Position numbers and translations under genes: made by a program
Notes under the pieces: generated by a model
Databases searched by the model: none
What the model saw: only the letters and a program-made list of their open reading frames with translations
Told to the model about the DNA's origin: nothing
Shown here: in pieces, positions 38,672 to 50,355 of the stretch
How the letters are laid out: every line of letters starts with the position of its first letter
Position numbering within the stretch: position 1 is the first letter of the stretch
Assembly: GCF_028595285.1 (NCBI RefSeq)
Contig: NZ_JAQQXQ010000001.1
Location: 456,308 to 520,307 of the forward strand
Reading direction: 5' to 3'
From: Erythrobacter fulvus
GTDB lineage: Bacteria; Pseudomonadota; Alphaproteobacteria; Sphingomonadales; Sphingomonadaceae
Length of the DNA stretch: 64,000 bases

Positions 38672-38779
38672 GGTGATCCCGTCTGGTCCCTGTTATGTGC
38701 CTCCCACTTAGCGCCACTGTCGGCTGAGGCAAGCCGCCAGCGGTGGACACAGCTTGCAAAGTTTCGGATAGGCGATTGC

Positions 38780-39505
38780 ATGGGACACATTCTGGTTACC
38801 GGATCGAGCCGCGGAATCGGCAAGGCGGCGCTCGACGCGCTGGCGGCACGCGGGGCGCAAGTCATCGGTCACGCCTCGCGCCCGCAGGCGGCGGCAGAAG
38901 ACGGCGTACCGATCATCGCTGCCGATTTCGGCGATCCGCTCAGCGTGCAATCGCTGTGGGAACAGGCGCTCGACATCGCGGGCGGGGAAATCGACGCGGT
39001 TGTGAACAATGCCGGGCGGTTCGAGGCGAACCGGCTCGATCGTTCGGACATCGAATGGCTCGATGCGTGGGAGGACACCGTCAGGGTCAACCTCACCAGC
39101 GCGGCGCAATTATCGCGCTTTGCCGTGCTTCACTGGCAGGAACGCGCCTTTGCCGGACGCCTTGTTCATGTCGCCAGCCGCGCCGCCTATCGCGGGGATT
39201 CGCCCGCGCACTGGCATTACGCCGCCGCCAAAGGCGGGATGGTGGCAATGCACAAGACCATCGCGCGCGCTTACGCCAAGGAAGGCATCCTCAGCTTCGC
39301 GGTTACCCCCGGCTTTACCGATACCAGCATGGCCGGCGATTACCTCGCCAGCCGCGGCGGGCCGGGTTTGCTGGCCGACATTCCGCTGGGCCGCGTGGCG
39401 ACCCCGGAAGAAATCGCCAGCATCATCACCTATTGCGCGCTCGACGCGCCGCCGAGCATGACGGGTGCGGTGATCGACGCGAACGGGGCCAGCTTTGTCC
39501 GGTAA
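38780..39505 (+). CDS. SDR family oxidoreductase
   Basis: 241 aa from ATG 38780; the same frame is open to 38003 across sdhC/sdhD, but that part is antisense noise. ILVTGSSRGIGKAALDALAA, VNNAGRF and the catalytic YRGDSPAHWHYAAAKGGMVA (with Tyr and Lys five residues apart) identify a classical SDR; VTPGFTDTSMAGDYLA and GAVIDANGASFVR close it. Its substrate is unknown. The stop overlaps the TTG start of prmA by 11 nt. Confidence 0.87.
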   Translation: MGHILVTGSSRGIGKAALDALAARGAQVIGHASRPQAAAEDGVPIIAADFGDPLSVQSLWEQALDIAGGEIDAVVNNAGRFEANRLDRSDIEWLDAWEDTVRVNLTSAAQLSRFAVLHWQERAFAGRLVHVASRAAYRGDSPAHWHYAAAKGGMVAMHKTIARAYAKEGILSFAVTPGFTDTSMAGDYLASRGGPGLLADIPLGRVATPEEIASIITYCALDAPPSMTGAVIDANGASFVR

Positions 39506-40409
39506 CACCACCTGGAAGCTCTCCGCCTTCGCCCCCAAGCCTGTCGTGCAGGCCGCCCTTATCGCGCATGACGAGGTGGACGACTGGGACTATGATCTGG
39601 TCATCGCCGGGCGCGAGGTGGCCGAAGACAGGCCCGATGATTGGGTGCTCGAAGGCTGGTTTCCCCGCAAACCGGGCAAGGCCGAAAAGGCGGCGCTTGC
39701 GGGGCTGTTTGCCGGCAAGGCCCCGCCGATCACCGTCGAACAACTGCCCGACGAGGACTGGGTAACGCTGAGCCAGCAGGGGGTCGAGCCGATCCGTGCG
39801 GGGCGCTTCCATGTCCACACGCCCGAATATCCGGCCGATCCGCAAGCCATCGACTTCATTATTCCCGCCTCTCAGGCCTTCGGCACCGGCCAGCACCGCA
39901 CCACAGCAGGGTGCCTCGAAATGCTGGGCCATATGAAGGATAGCGGGATGATCGCCCGCAATATTGCGGATATCGGCACCGGCACCGGCCTGCTCGGTTT
40001 CGCCGCGCTCCGCCTGTGGCCGCGCGCGCTGTGCACGCTTACCGATATCGATCCTGTCTGCGTGCCCGTGGTCGAGGAAAACGCCGCCACCAACGGCATC
40101 GCGCTTGGCTCGGGTGCGGGCGAGGCGATCATGGTGGTGGCCGACGGAATGGACGATCCGCTGATCCGCGTGCGCGGACCTTACGACTTGCTGATCGCCA
40201 ATATCCTCGCCGGCCCGCTGGTGGAACTCGCGCCCGATTTCGCCAGGGCCGTCAGCCCCGGCGGCAGCCTGCTGCTCGCAGGATTGCTTGCCGGAGAGCA
40301 GGAAGCCGCCGTCAAGCGCGCAATGAAGCTGGCGGGCTTCCGCATGGCCGCAAGGCTCCAGCGCGGCGACTGGGCGATCCTTTGGCTGCGGCGGCGAAGG
40401 GCTAGGTAA
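39495..40409 (+). CDS. prmA: Ribosomal protein L11 methyltransferase
   Basis: 304 aa from a TTG start inside the SDR 3' end; no ATG is available near the expected N-terminus (SGNTTWKLSAFAPKP). The C-terminal SAM domain has FIIPASQAFGTGQHRTT, IADIGTGTGLLGFAALRLWP, DIDPVCVPVVEENA and YDLLIANILAGPLVELAPDF, the standard PrmA motif set. It methylates ribosomal protein L11. It converges on the sigma factor gene with an 8-nt overlap. Confidence 0.93.
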   Translation: MSGNTTWKLSAFAPKPVVQAALIAHDEVDDWDYDLVIAGREVAEDRPDDWVLEGWFPRKPGKAEKAALAGLFAGKAPPITVEQLPDEDWVTLSQQGVEPIRAGRFHVHTPEYPADPQAIDFIIPASQAFGTGQHRTTAGCLEMLGHMKDSGMIARNIADIGTGTGLLGFAALRLWPRALCTLTDIDPVCVPVVEENAATNGIALGSGAGEAIMVVADGMDDPLIRVRGPYDLLIANILAGPLVELAPDFARAVSPGGSLLLAGLLAGEQEAAVKRAMKLAGFRMAARLQRGDWAILWLRRRRAR

Positions 40410-41589
40410 GCCCCGCCCGCCAGCGCTCCAGCCACAGCCGTTCGGCGCGCGGCGGACCCAGCGCGAGCGCGGCATCCAGCGCCGCCGCCGCCTCCCCTGT
40501 CCGACCCGTCTTCGCAAGCAGATCGGCGCGCGCAACGTGCCACGGGCGCGCCAGCGCGAGCCGCTCGGCCGGGAGCTCTCCCACAGCGGCCAGCCCCGCC
40601 GCCGCGCCTTCAACCTGCGCCAGCGCCAGCGCACGGGAGAGCGACACCATCGGCGAGGGCCTGAGCGCCAGCAGTACATCATAGAGCCGCACCACCGCGC
40701 CCCAGTCCACCGCCCCGTCGAAGGCGCGGCGCGCATGGGTCAGCTGGATCGCCGCCATCACCTGATAGGGCCCTGAGCGACCCGCCTGCGCCGCCCTTTC
40801 CATCAGCACGCGCGCCTCCGTGATCCGTGCGAAGTCCCACAGGGCGCAATCCTGCTGCGAAAGCGGCACCATCGCACCCGTATCATCAAGCCTCGCCGCC
40901 TGCCGCGATCGTGCGAGCAGCACCAGCGCGGCAAGGCCCAGCGCCTCGGGCTCCTCATGAACGAGTTCGGCGACCAGCAGCGCCAGCCGTTCGACTTCGC
41001 CGCCAAGGTCTTCACCCAGATCCGCCGACAACTCCCCGCCGGCATCGGCATAGGCGGCGGTGAAGGCCAGTTCGAGCGCCAGCAGCACTGCCGCCAGCCG
41101 CGCAGGCCAGTCGCGTCGCGGGGGCAGTTCGAAGGCGATCCCCGCCTCGCGCACCTTGGCCTTGGCGCGGGTGATACGCTGGAACATGGTCTGTTCGCTC
41201 ACCACGAACAGCCGCGCGATGGCGCTCACCGGCAGGCCGCAGATCACCTTGAGCGCGAGCGCGATGCGCGCCTCTGGAGCGATCGCAGGATGGCAGCAGA
41301 TGAACAGCAGTCGCAGCCGTTCGTCGGGGATCGGTTCGGGCAGCGTGAGGATGTCGGCCATGTCTGTCACCTGCGCCAGCGCATCTGCGGTGCGTGCCTC
41401 GGCCGCGGCCTTGCGGACGCCATCGAGCGCGCGGCGCCGGGCGACCACGAACAGCCAGGCGGCGAGATCGCGCGGAGCTTCGGCCAGCGCGAGTGCACGC
41501 TCGGCGGCTCCGGCAAAGGCCTCTTCCGCTGCATCCAGATCGCGCAATTGTGCGGCAAGCGCGGCCACCACCCGGGGCCGCGCCGCCAT
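40402..41589 (-). CDS. ECF42-type RNA polymerase sigma factor with C-terminal TPR-like domain
   Basis: 395 aa from ATG 41589, with GGAG upstream; GTG 41607 is an alternative. Sigma region 2 is around LAAWLFVVARRRALDGVRKA and region 4 is PVSAIARLFVVSEQTMFQRI. The long C-terminal part contains LDDTGAMVPLSQQDCALWDF, which corresponds to the conserved D-x-DG..Q-D-x-x-x-WD motif of ECF42 factors, and helical repeats (YQVMAAIQLTHARRAFDGAV). ECF42 factors lack an anti-sigma factor and are coupled to DGPF proteins, as seen here with the gene at 41625. Target promoters are unknown. Confidence 0.85.
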   Translation of the reverse strand: MAARPRVVAALAAQLRDLDAAEEAFAGAAERALALAEAPRDLAAWLFVVARRRALDGVRKAAAEARTADALAQVTDMADILTLPEPIPDERLRLLFICCHPAIAPEARIALALKVICGLPVSAIARLFVVSEQTMFQRITRAKAKVREAGIAFELPPRRDWPARLAAVLLALELAFTAAYADAGGELSADLGEDLGGEVERLALLVAELVHEEPEALGLAALVLLARSRQAARLDDTGAMVPLSQQDCALWDFARITEARVLMERAAQAGRSGPYQVMAAIQLTHARRAFDGAVDWGAVVRLYDVLLALRPSPMVSLSRALALAQVEGAAAGLAAVGELPAERLALARPWHVARADLLAKTGRTGEAAAALDAALALGPPRAERLWLERWRAGLT

Positions 41590-41624
41590 GATTGCCGCTC
41601 CGGGCACTGTGCCTTGCGCGGCGT

Positions 41625-41984
41625 TCAGCCTTCGGCCCCCATCGGCCACACCGGACGCACCTCTATCCCGCCCTTGGGCACCGGAATGCGGCGCGCCCAC
41701 TCGAGCGCCTCGTCAAGACTGGCGACGTCGATGATGTAGAACCCGCCCAGTTCCTCGTGGGTCTCGGCAAAGGGGCCGTCATGGAGCGTGGTGGTGCCAT
41801 TGTCGAAGCGGAGCGTGGTAGCGGTGGCGGCGGGCTTCAGCCGCTCGCCCGAAAATGGCACCCCGGCGGCGACCAGATCCTCGGCCAGTTTCATGTGCCC
41901 GGCCAGAACCTGCTCCATCAGCGCCGCACCCTCGGGGCCGGCATATACGCTTTCGTCCTCGTTGATCATCAACATGAATTGCAT
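41625..41984 (-). CDS. YCII/DGPF-domain protein, ECF42 partner
   Basis: 119 aa. The signature DGPFAETHEELGGFYIIDV is intact near residue 70, after SGERLKPAATATTLRFDNG, on an N-terminus MQFMLMINEDESVYAGPEGA. The family, formerly annotated as a PhnB-like group, has no defined reaction, but its genes accompany ECF42 sigma factors, as here. It ends 35 nt before the sigma factor ATG. Confidence 0.9.
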   Translation of the reverse strand: MQFMLMINEDESVYAGPEGAALMEQVLAGHMKLAEDLVAAGVPFSGERLKPAATATTLRFDNGTTTLHDGPFAETHEELGGFYIIDVASLDEALEWARRIPVPKGGIEVRPVWPMGAEG

Positions 41985-42074
41985 CGCACGTCTCCGTTAT
42001 CGGCCCGGCCACAATGGCGAGGCTCTGACAGGGAGACGGGCTTGCCAAGCGGGATTCGACAGAGGGCGCGAAAA

Positions 42075-42572
42075 TTATTTGGCGAGAGCGTCCTCAAGCA
42101 GCGCCAGCGCGTTGCGGGTGAAGGCGGCCATATTGGCGATGCGATCATTCGAACCGGTTTCGATGAGGCGGGTGAATTCGCCCTCCGCCCCGGCCAGCGC
42201 CGCCACGCTGCGCCCCGCAGGCGCACCACTGGGATGGGTCGAACCGCCCACCGATCCGCTTTCGGCAAGGCCCCATTCGGCGCCGAAATTATCCCGGATC
42301 GCGCGGGCTTGCAGCAGCGCGTAATCGTCGCTCGCCCCGCGCATGCCCTTGTAGGCTTCGCGCGGCAGGGCAAACAGCACGTCGCGCGCGCGGAATGAAT
42401 AGACGACGCCCCCGCCGACGAAGAAATCGAGCGCGCCGGGCACGGTCAGCAGGCTGGCGGCAATCAAACCGCCCGTCGCCCCGTCCGCCACAGCGACTTT
42501 CTCGCCACGCGCGCGCAGCAGGCCTGCGATACGCAGGGCCTGGGGGTGCAATTCGTGCAGCAGATCGCTCAT
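42075..42572 (-). CDS. CinA family protein, nicotinamide-nucleotide amidase-like domain
   Basis: 165 aa, the stand-alone C-terminal domain of CinA. VAVADGATGGLIAASLLTVP and FVGGGVVYSFRARDVLF, then GLAESGSVGGSTHPSGAPAG, are the family motifs. Such proteins deamidate NMN to nicotinic acid mononucleotide. The ATG at 42572 overlaps the stop of the FAH-like gene by 4 nt, so it is coupled to that gene. Confidence 0.87.
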   Translation of the reverse strand: MSDLLHELHPQALRIAGLLRARGEKVAVADGATGGLIAASLLTVPGALDFFVGGGVVYSFRARDVLFALPREAYKGMRGASDDYALLQARAIRDNFGAEWGLAESGSVGGSTHPSGAPAGRSVAALAGAEGEFTRLIETGSNDRIANMAAFTRNALALLEDALAK

Positions 42573-43756
42573 GGTGCACTCACCTCCACCACGATGTCGC
42601 CAAGCTGGTTCGAGCCGTGGCGCACGCGGTCACCCGCTTTCAGGAAATGCCCGCCTGCCAGCTCGTTGGCGATAAAGCGCCGCTTGACGCTGTCGACCAA
42701 TCCGGTGCCGGACAGAGGGCCACCGCCCAGCAGATAGGCCGCAATCCCCTCGATCATGTCGGCGCGCGTGGGCGGCGTGAAGATCACACCCTCCGATGTG
42801 CCCGACATCAGCGTCATGTCGGTCGTAATCCTGCCCTGCGGCGCGAGCCGGTGGAAGCTGCCCTGATAAAGAAAGCGTGGCTTGTCCATGTCGCCCAGCG
42901 CCTTGGCAGCGAGTTGGCGGAAATCCATCACCATCTCGCCCCCGCGCGCATCCTGTCGTGGATCATCATTGACCTCTGTCGTCATCCGCGCACGCTCGAC
43001 AAACCGCTTCCAGTCGCGCGGCACCACGATGAACGGGCCGGAAGGGTAATGGCCGAGGCCGCTCTTGGCGTCGGAAAAGCCGAAGCCGGAATCGAGATTA
43101 TCGGGATCGGCCAGTTCCACCAGCGCGTTGCGGTTGGTGAAATCGCCGCACAGGAACACGCCTTTCACCGCCGCGTCGAAATCGGCAAGGCTGGCAATGT
43201 CGCGATCGAAGCGCATGCAGAGCTCAACCTCGTAATCAAGCAGGATGCCGGGATGCGCGGTGATGGTGGTGCGTGCGGGCGTGGCGGTGCCGAACTTGGG
43301 AAACTGGAACACTGATCCGCTGTTCGCTTCGGCAGCATGTTCGGGGAAGTTGGTGCCGGTGCCGATATGGACGGCGCCGCCCGGGGCCGAAGGGAGCAGC
43401 ACATCATAGGCGAGCGTCATGCGCGGGCTATCGGGCAAGGCGGCGGGCAAGCGCGGCAGCGAGCCAAGATCGCGCAGCGGATTGCCGGTTTGCGCAGCGC
43501 CCAGCACCGCAAGCGGGACGCCGGTAACCGAATTGCCGTCGAAGCCGCTGACCAGCAGTGTTGCCTGCTTTCCGTCCGCATCGCGATAAAGCGCCAGCGT
43601 CAGCGCCTCGGCCAGTGGCGCGAGTTGCGGATCAAGCGCTGCCTGTTCGAAGGTCGCGGGATTGCCTTTCGGGTCAGGCGCGGTTGCCCAGGCGGCGGCG
43701 AGGCCGATCACGGCCACCAGCATCAACACCGCGAACCCCTTTGCCAGCCTGCGCAT
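42569..43756 (-). CDS. Fumarylacetoacetate hydrolase family protein with N-terminal membrane anchor
   Basis: 395 aa from ATG 43756, 4 nt after the ligA stop. The first 26 residues (RRLAKGFAVLMLVAVIGLAA) form a hydrophobic signal or anchor, unlike ordinary cytosolic FAH proteins. The C-terminal FAH-like fold carries TAHPGILLDYEVELCMRFDR (acidic metal-binding part), FGFSDAKSGLGHYPSGPFIV and FLYQGSFHRLAPQGRITTDM. The family cleaves C-C bonds in acylpyruvates. An exported version is unusual, and its substrate is unknown. Coupled to cinA by a 4-nt overlap. Confidence 0.78.
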   Translation of the reverse strand: MRRLAKGFAVLMLVAVIGLAAAWATAPDPKGNPATFEQAALDPQLAPLAEALTLALYRDADGKQATLLVSGFDGNSVTGVPLAVLGAAQTGNPLRDLGSLPRLPAALPDSPRMTLAYDVLLPSAPGGAVHIGTGTNFPEHAAEANSGSVFQFPKFGTATPARTTITAHPGILLDYEVELCMRFDRDIASLADFDAAVKGVFLCGDFTNRNALVELADPDNLDSGFGFSDAKSGLGHYPSGPFIVVPRDWKRFVERARMTTEVNDDPRQDARGGEMVMDFRQLAAKALGDMDKPRFLYQGSFHRLAPQGRITTDMTLMSGTSEGVIFTPPTRADMIEGIAAYLLGGGPLSGTGLVDSVKRRFIANELAGGHFLKAGDRVRHGSNQLGDIVVEVSAP

Positions 43757-43760
43757 TGCC

Positions 43761-46761
<3,001 letters not shown>

Positions 46762-46839
46762 GGGCCAAGCTATGCATGAAGCGGGGGTCTGGCAAAAGAG
46801 CCCTGTCATCGGGTCGCGGTTCGCCAAGGGGGAAAACCG

Positions 46840-47331
46840 ATGATCGATCGCATTCTCAAAGCCGTTGTCACGGCCAGCGTGGCGCTGATGGCGCTGCTTT
46901 ACGTCGCGCACAACATCGCCAATCTGCCGCAGGCCTTCGACTTCTTCGTCTATACGACCAGCCATGCCGACCAGACGGCCTATCCGCTCACCCTGCTGCC
47001 GGTGCCGCCGCAATTCCTGATCGTGGTCGCCATGATCCTGGTGTTCACGCTTGAACTGGTGGCAGGCCTCGGCGGGTTGTGGGGAGCGTGGACGCTGTGG
47101 TCGCTGCGCAAGGCGGACGTGCGGGAATTCGAGGCCGGCAAGGCATGGGCGAAGATCGCCATGGGCGCGGCAGTACTAAACTGGTGGGGGCTGTTCCAAG
47201 GCGTGGCAGTGGCGGGATACCAGCTCTGGCAGATGCCGCTAGGCCAAGGGCCCAATCAGGGCTCGTGGGTGTTCGGCGGCATGGCAATGATGACGCTGAT
47301 CTACCTCACCCTGCGCGAGGCGGACGCCTAG
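46840..47331 (+). CDS. DUF2165 membrane protein
   Basis: 163 aa with four hydrophobic segments: ILKAVVTASVALMALLYVAH, PPQFLIVVAMILVFTLELVA, WAKIAMGAAVLNWWGLFQGV and WVFGGMAMMTLIYLTLREAD. The pattern HNIANLPQAFDFF..TSHADQTAYP is the family signature. The function is unknown. It is divergent from the esterase gene (78 nt gap), and an AT-rich leader region follows it. Confidence 0.85.
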   Translation: MIDRILKAVVTASVALMALLYVAHNIANLPQAFDFFVYTTSHADQTAYPLTLLPVPPQFLIVVAMILVFTLELVAGLGGLWGAWTLWSLRKADVREFEAGKAWAKIAMGAAVLNWWGLFQGVAVAGYQLWQMPLGQGPNQGSWVFGGMAMMTLIYLTLREADA

Positions 47332-47551
47332 GCGCCTTCGACCAACACCTGCGTTGGCGGCTCGGGCAGGCAAGACCCCGGAGCGCCTTTTTTCGAATAG
47401 CGGGCACCCGGAAAGCGGCCAAACCACAGGGTTGCAATGTATATCTTGTGAAAAATCCAAAAATATGACCATAATAGCGCGGGGTTGCATCACGACTCGT
47501 GAATCAGTGCAAATATTGCTTGTATTTGCACAGTGGAGGAGATGCATATTT
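47332..47551. promoter_or_regulatory. AT-rich leader with two inverted repeats upstream of the secreted protein gene
   Basis: Base composition drops well below the window average between about 47440 and 47560. A perfect 9-bp inverted repeat (GTGCAAATA, 47507-47515, with TATTTGCAC, 47523-47531, spacer TTGCTTG) lies just before the ribosome binding site GGAGGAG at 47535. A second dyad is TCACG-ACT-CGTGA at 47490-47502. Together they look like operators or an RNA structure controlling the following gene. A T6 run at about 47388-47393 may end the DUF2165 transcript. Confidence 0.5.
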
Positions 47552-48028
47552 ATGAAAAGCCAAACATTTTTCGCAGCAATTGCTGCTTCGGTTATATTTG
47601 CTGCACCTGCGAATGCGCAGAATTTTACTTATGATGTCGTCTGGAAACCCGTTGAATCCATTGGCGGAATGACGGGGGCGGACGGAAGTCGCGGCGGCGG
47701 CGCGGGTGTCGTCAACGGGGCCTACACCACCACATACGAAGACGGATCGGTGCAAAAGGGCACCGTGCGCTGCGTCGGCATGCAACAGCCCGACAACGGC
47801 CTGTTCGACATCCATATGAGCTGCACCACCAAAGACACCACCGGAACCGCGTCGGTGATCTGGGGATGCAACTATCTGGGCGAACCCGGGCCGGAAACGC
47901 CGCTCGGCTGTGTCGGCGGCATTCAGGGCACGTCAGGCGAAGCGAAGGGGCGTAACGGCCTGATGACCATGGAATGGTATTCCGATACCGCCTCGCGCGG
48001 GACGGGCCAGTGGTACCGCGGCCAGTAA
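47552..48028 (+). CDS. Secreted protein of unknown function, Gly-rich
   Basis: 158 aa from ATG 47552, with GGAGGAG upstream. Signal peptide to about ANAQ. The mature protein has ESIGGMTGADGSRGGGAGVV, TTTYEDGSVQKGTVRCVGMQ and HMSCTTKDTTGTASVIWGCN, with five cysteines that suggest disulfides in a small beta domain, and ends RGTGQWYRGQ. The frame is open to 47354 without a plausible start. Family not recognised. The leader is unusually AT-rich. Confidence 0.7.
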   Translation: MKSQTFFAAIAASVIFAAPANAQNFTYDVVWKPVESIGGMTGADGSRGGGAGVVNGAYTTTYEDGSVQKGTVRCVGMQQPDNGLFDIHMSCTTKDTTGTASVIWGCNYLGEPGPETPLGCVGGIQGTSGEAKGRNGLMTMEWYSDTASRGTGQWYRGQ

Positions 48029-48045
48029 CCCTGCGAATAATCGTA

Positions 48046-48075
48046 CCGGCCGCAAGCTGAAGAGCTTGCGGCCGG
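48046..48075. terminator. Perfect 13-bp hairpin, likely bidirectional terminator
   Basis: CCGGCCGCAAGCT (48046-48058), loop GAAG, AGCTTGCGGCCGG (48063-48075) form a fully paired stem. It lies between two convergent genes (ends 48028 and 48097). A T-run follows on neither strand in strict form, but on the minus strand the sequence after the stem is AT-rich (ACGATTATTCG). Confidence 0.7.
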
Positions 48076-48096
48076 GGACGGCTGAATTGGCGGCGA

Positions 48097-48618
48097 TTAC
48101 ACCACCCAGCGCATTTCGTATCCGGTAACGGACCAGCTGCCGCCCGACCTTTCGACTTCGTAGCGATTGCCTCCGCCGAACCAGTCAATATCGACAAGGC
48201 AGCGGCTGCGGGTCGGACAGTCCACTTTGGCAATCTTCAGATGGGCTGCTTCGGTGCCTTGCGCGTCGAACCAGTAAGTCCTCGCGGTAAACATGCCGAA
48301 ATCGCCTTCGACTGTCCGCTTGGTGCAGCCTGCCGCCGGAACGGGCCGCAGGAAGGACGGCGCCAGACGCTTTGCGAGGAGCGGGAAATCGAGCTGGCGC
48401 GCGGTTTCGAGACAAACCGTCAGATGCGTCGCGCTATCGGCCTCACCGGCCGGAGGGCCGGAAAGCTGTTCGACGTAAATATCCAGTTCGGCCGCAATCG
48501 CGGCAGCGGCGGCTTCGGTTACCTGCGGCTTGCGATCAAGTGTGCCCGACAGCCAGACCGCGCCCGCAACCAGCACAGCGAACGCACCGAGCGTGGCATA
48601 GTCCTTTGGCCCGCTCAC
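48097..48618 (-). CDS. Membrane-anchored hypothetical protein
   Basis: 173 aa. One N-terminal membrane helix (DYATLGAFAVLVAGAVWLSG), then an extracytoplasmic domain with three or four cysteines (TVCLETARQL, AAGCTKRTVE, KVDCPTRSRCLVDIDWFGGG). No family recognised. The recN stop overlaps its ATG by 4 nt, so it is cotranscribed with recN. Confidence 0.68.
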   Translation of the reverse strand: MSGPKDYATLGAFAVLVAGAVWLSGTLDRKPQVTEAAAAAIAAELDIYVEQLSGPPAGEADSATHLTVCLETARQLDFPLLAKRLAPSFLRPVPAAGCTKRTVEGDFGMFTARTYWFDAQGTEAAHLKIAKVDCPTRSRCLVDIDWFGGGNRYEVERSGGSWSVTGYEMRWVV

Positions 48619-50279
48619 ACCCCCTCCAGCAGCCTGTCGGCCTGAGCGCGCGCCTCGGGCGTGACTTCCGCGCCGGAGAGCATCCGCGCGATTTCCTCTT
48701 GCCGGCCTGCGCTATCCAGCAGCCGCACGCTGGTCTTGGTCACCGTGCCGCTGGAGGCCTTGGCGATGAGGTAGTGCTGCTGCCCGCGCGCGGCGACCTG
48801 CGGCGAGTGGGTGACTGCGAGCAATTGCCCGTCCGCCGCCAGCCGCGCCAGCCGTTCCCCGATCGCGCTGGCGACCGCCCCGCCCACGCCGCGGTCGATC
48901 TCGTCGAAGATAATGGTCGCGGCGCCGCCCTTTTCCGCCAGCGCGACCTTCAGCGCGAGGATGAAGCGCGAAAGCTCGCCGCCGCTGGCGATCTTGTTCA
49001 GGGGCGCAAAATCCGCGCCGGGGTTGGTCGAGATCAGGAATTCGACCGCGTCCATGCCCTGCGCGCCCCAGCGGTCTTCCGGCAGTTTGGCGACGGACGT
49101 GCGGAACTTCGCGGCATCAAGCTTCAGCGGTGCGAGTTCCACCGCCACCGCCGCATCCAACTTGCCCGCGGCCGAACTGCGCGCGGCATGCGCCTTTTCA
49201 GCAGCGGCGACATAGGCGGCGCGCGCTTCTCTGGCGGCGGCCTCCAGCGCATCCAATTGCGCCTCTCCGCCCTCGATCGCGTCGAGCCGGCTGCGCATCG
49301 TGCGCATCAGTTCGGGCAGATCATCGACTTCGCAGCGGTGCTTGCGGGCGGCGGCGCGCAGATCGAACAGGCGGGTTTCGGCGCGTTCCAGCTCCATCGG
49401 ATCATGCACCAGCGCGTCGGCCGCCTTTTCCAGCTTCTCCTCCGCCTCGCTCGCTTCGATCACCGCACGATCCAGCGCAGCAAGCGCTTCGGTCAGCAGC
49501 GGGTGCTGTTCGGCGATCCGGTCAAGCCGCCGGGCCGCAACACGCAGCGCGGCGAGCGGCGAATCCGATCCTTCCCACAGGTGGCGCAATTCCTCGAGAT
49601 CTCCCGACAGCTTCTCGCCCTTCTGCATGTCGGCCCGGGCGAGCGCGAGGCGTTCTTCCTCGCCCGCCACCGGCTCCAGCGCGGAAAGCTCGGCAAGGTG
49701 CGCGATCAGCAGATCCTGATCGGCCTTGGCTTGTTCGACCTCGGCCCGCGCCTCGGCCAACTGCGCCTCGGCCCGCGCCCAGTCGGCAAAAGCGCGCTCC
49801 AGCCCCGCTACGTCGGTTCCCGCATAACGATCGAGCAGCGCGCGGTGGCCGCGCGGGTTAACCAGCCCGCGATCATCGTGCTGGCCGTGCAGTTCCACCA
49901 GCGCGGGCGACAATTCGCGCAGCAGCGCCACGCTGGCGGGCGCATCGTTGATGAAGGCCTTTGATCCGCCGTCGGCCTTTACCTGCCGCCGGATAATCAG
50001 CGGCTCGCCCGGCTCGATATCGATATCGGCATCGTCCAGCGCAGCGGCAATCGCGGGCGGCAGCGCGGCGAATTCGAAACTGGCGGTGACGGAGGCCTTG
50101 TCCTCTCCGGCGCGCACAAGGCCGGTTTCCGCGCGGTCGCCCAGCACCAGCCCGAGGGCGTCCAGCAGGATCGACTTGCCCGCCCCCGTCTCACCCGTCA
50201 GCACGCCCAGCCCGCGCGCGAAATCGAGATCGAGCGCTTCGATAAGGACGATGTTGCGGATCGAAAGCCGGGTCAGCAT
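48615..50279 (-). CDS. recN: DNA repair protein RecN
   Basis: 554 aa SMC-like ATPase. Walker A GETGAGKSILLDALGLVLG, long central coiled coils (DLDFARG, then AEARAEVEQAKADQDLLIAH and beyond), and C-terminal Walker B FDEIDRGVGGAVASAIGERL with the GGELSRFILALKVALAEKGG signature. It assists double-strand break repair upstream of RecA. No convincing SOS box is seen before it. It sits 76 nt after bamD on the same strand. Confidence 0.94.
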   Translation of the reverse strand: MLTRLSIRNIVLIEALDLDFARGLGVLTGETGAGKSILLDALGLVLGDRAETGLVRAGEDKASVTASFEFAALPPAIAAALDDADIDIEPGEPLIIRRQVKADGGSKAFINDAPASVALLRELSPALVELHGQHDDRGLVNPRGHRALLDRYAGTDVAGLERAFADWARAEAQLAEARAEVEQAKADQDLLIAHLAELSALEPVAGEEERLALARADMQKGEKLSGDLEELRHLWEGSDSPLAALRVAARRLDRIAEQHPLLTEALAALDRAVIEASEAEEKLEKAADALVHDPMELERAETRLFDLRAAARKHRCEVDDLPELMRTMRSRLDAIEGGEAQLDALEAAAREARAAYVAAAEKAHAARSSAAGKLDAAVAVELAPLKLDAAKFRTSVAKLPEDRWGAQGMDAVEFLISTNPGADFAPLNKIASGGELSRFILALKVALAEKGGAATIIFDEIDRGVGGAVASAIGERLARLAADGQLLAVTHSPQVAARGQQHYLIAKASSGTVTKTSVRLLDSAGRQEEIARMLSGAEVTPEARAQADRLLEGV

Positions 50280-50355
50280 GAGTGCGCGAACAGATAGCGC
50301 ACCCCCCCGCCCGCGTCACGTCTCAAGCGGGGGGCAATCCCCGACCGCCGGATAT

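Noticed and set aside
38003..38779. Upstream extension of the SDR reading frame through sdhC and sdhD
   Set aside because: It overlaps two real minus-strand genes; the SDR fold starts at ATG 38780.
42395..43315. 306-codon plus-strand ORF opposite the FAH gene
   Set aside because: Composition typical of an antisense frame and no motif.
47388..47393. Run of six T after the DUF2165 gene as a classic terminator
   Set aside because: No convincing stable stem precedes it directly, so it is mentioned only within the leader entry.
50280..50355. Possible SOS (LexA) box upstream of recN
   Set aside because: Only a single GTTC half-site is present; the alphaproteobacterial GTTC-n7-GTTC pattern is not met.
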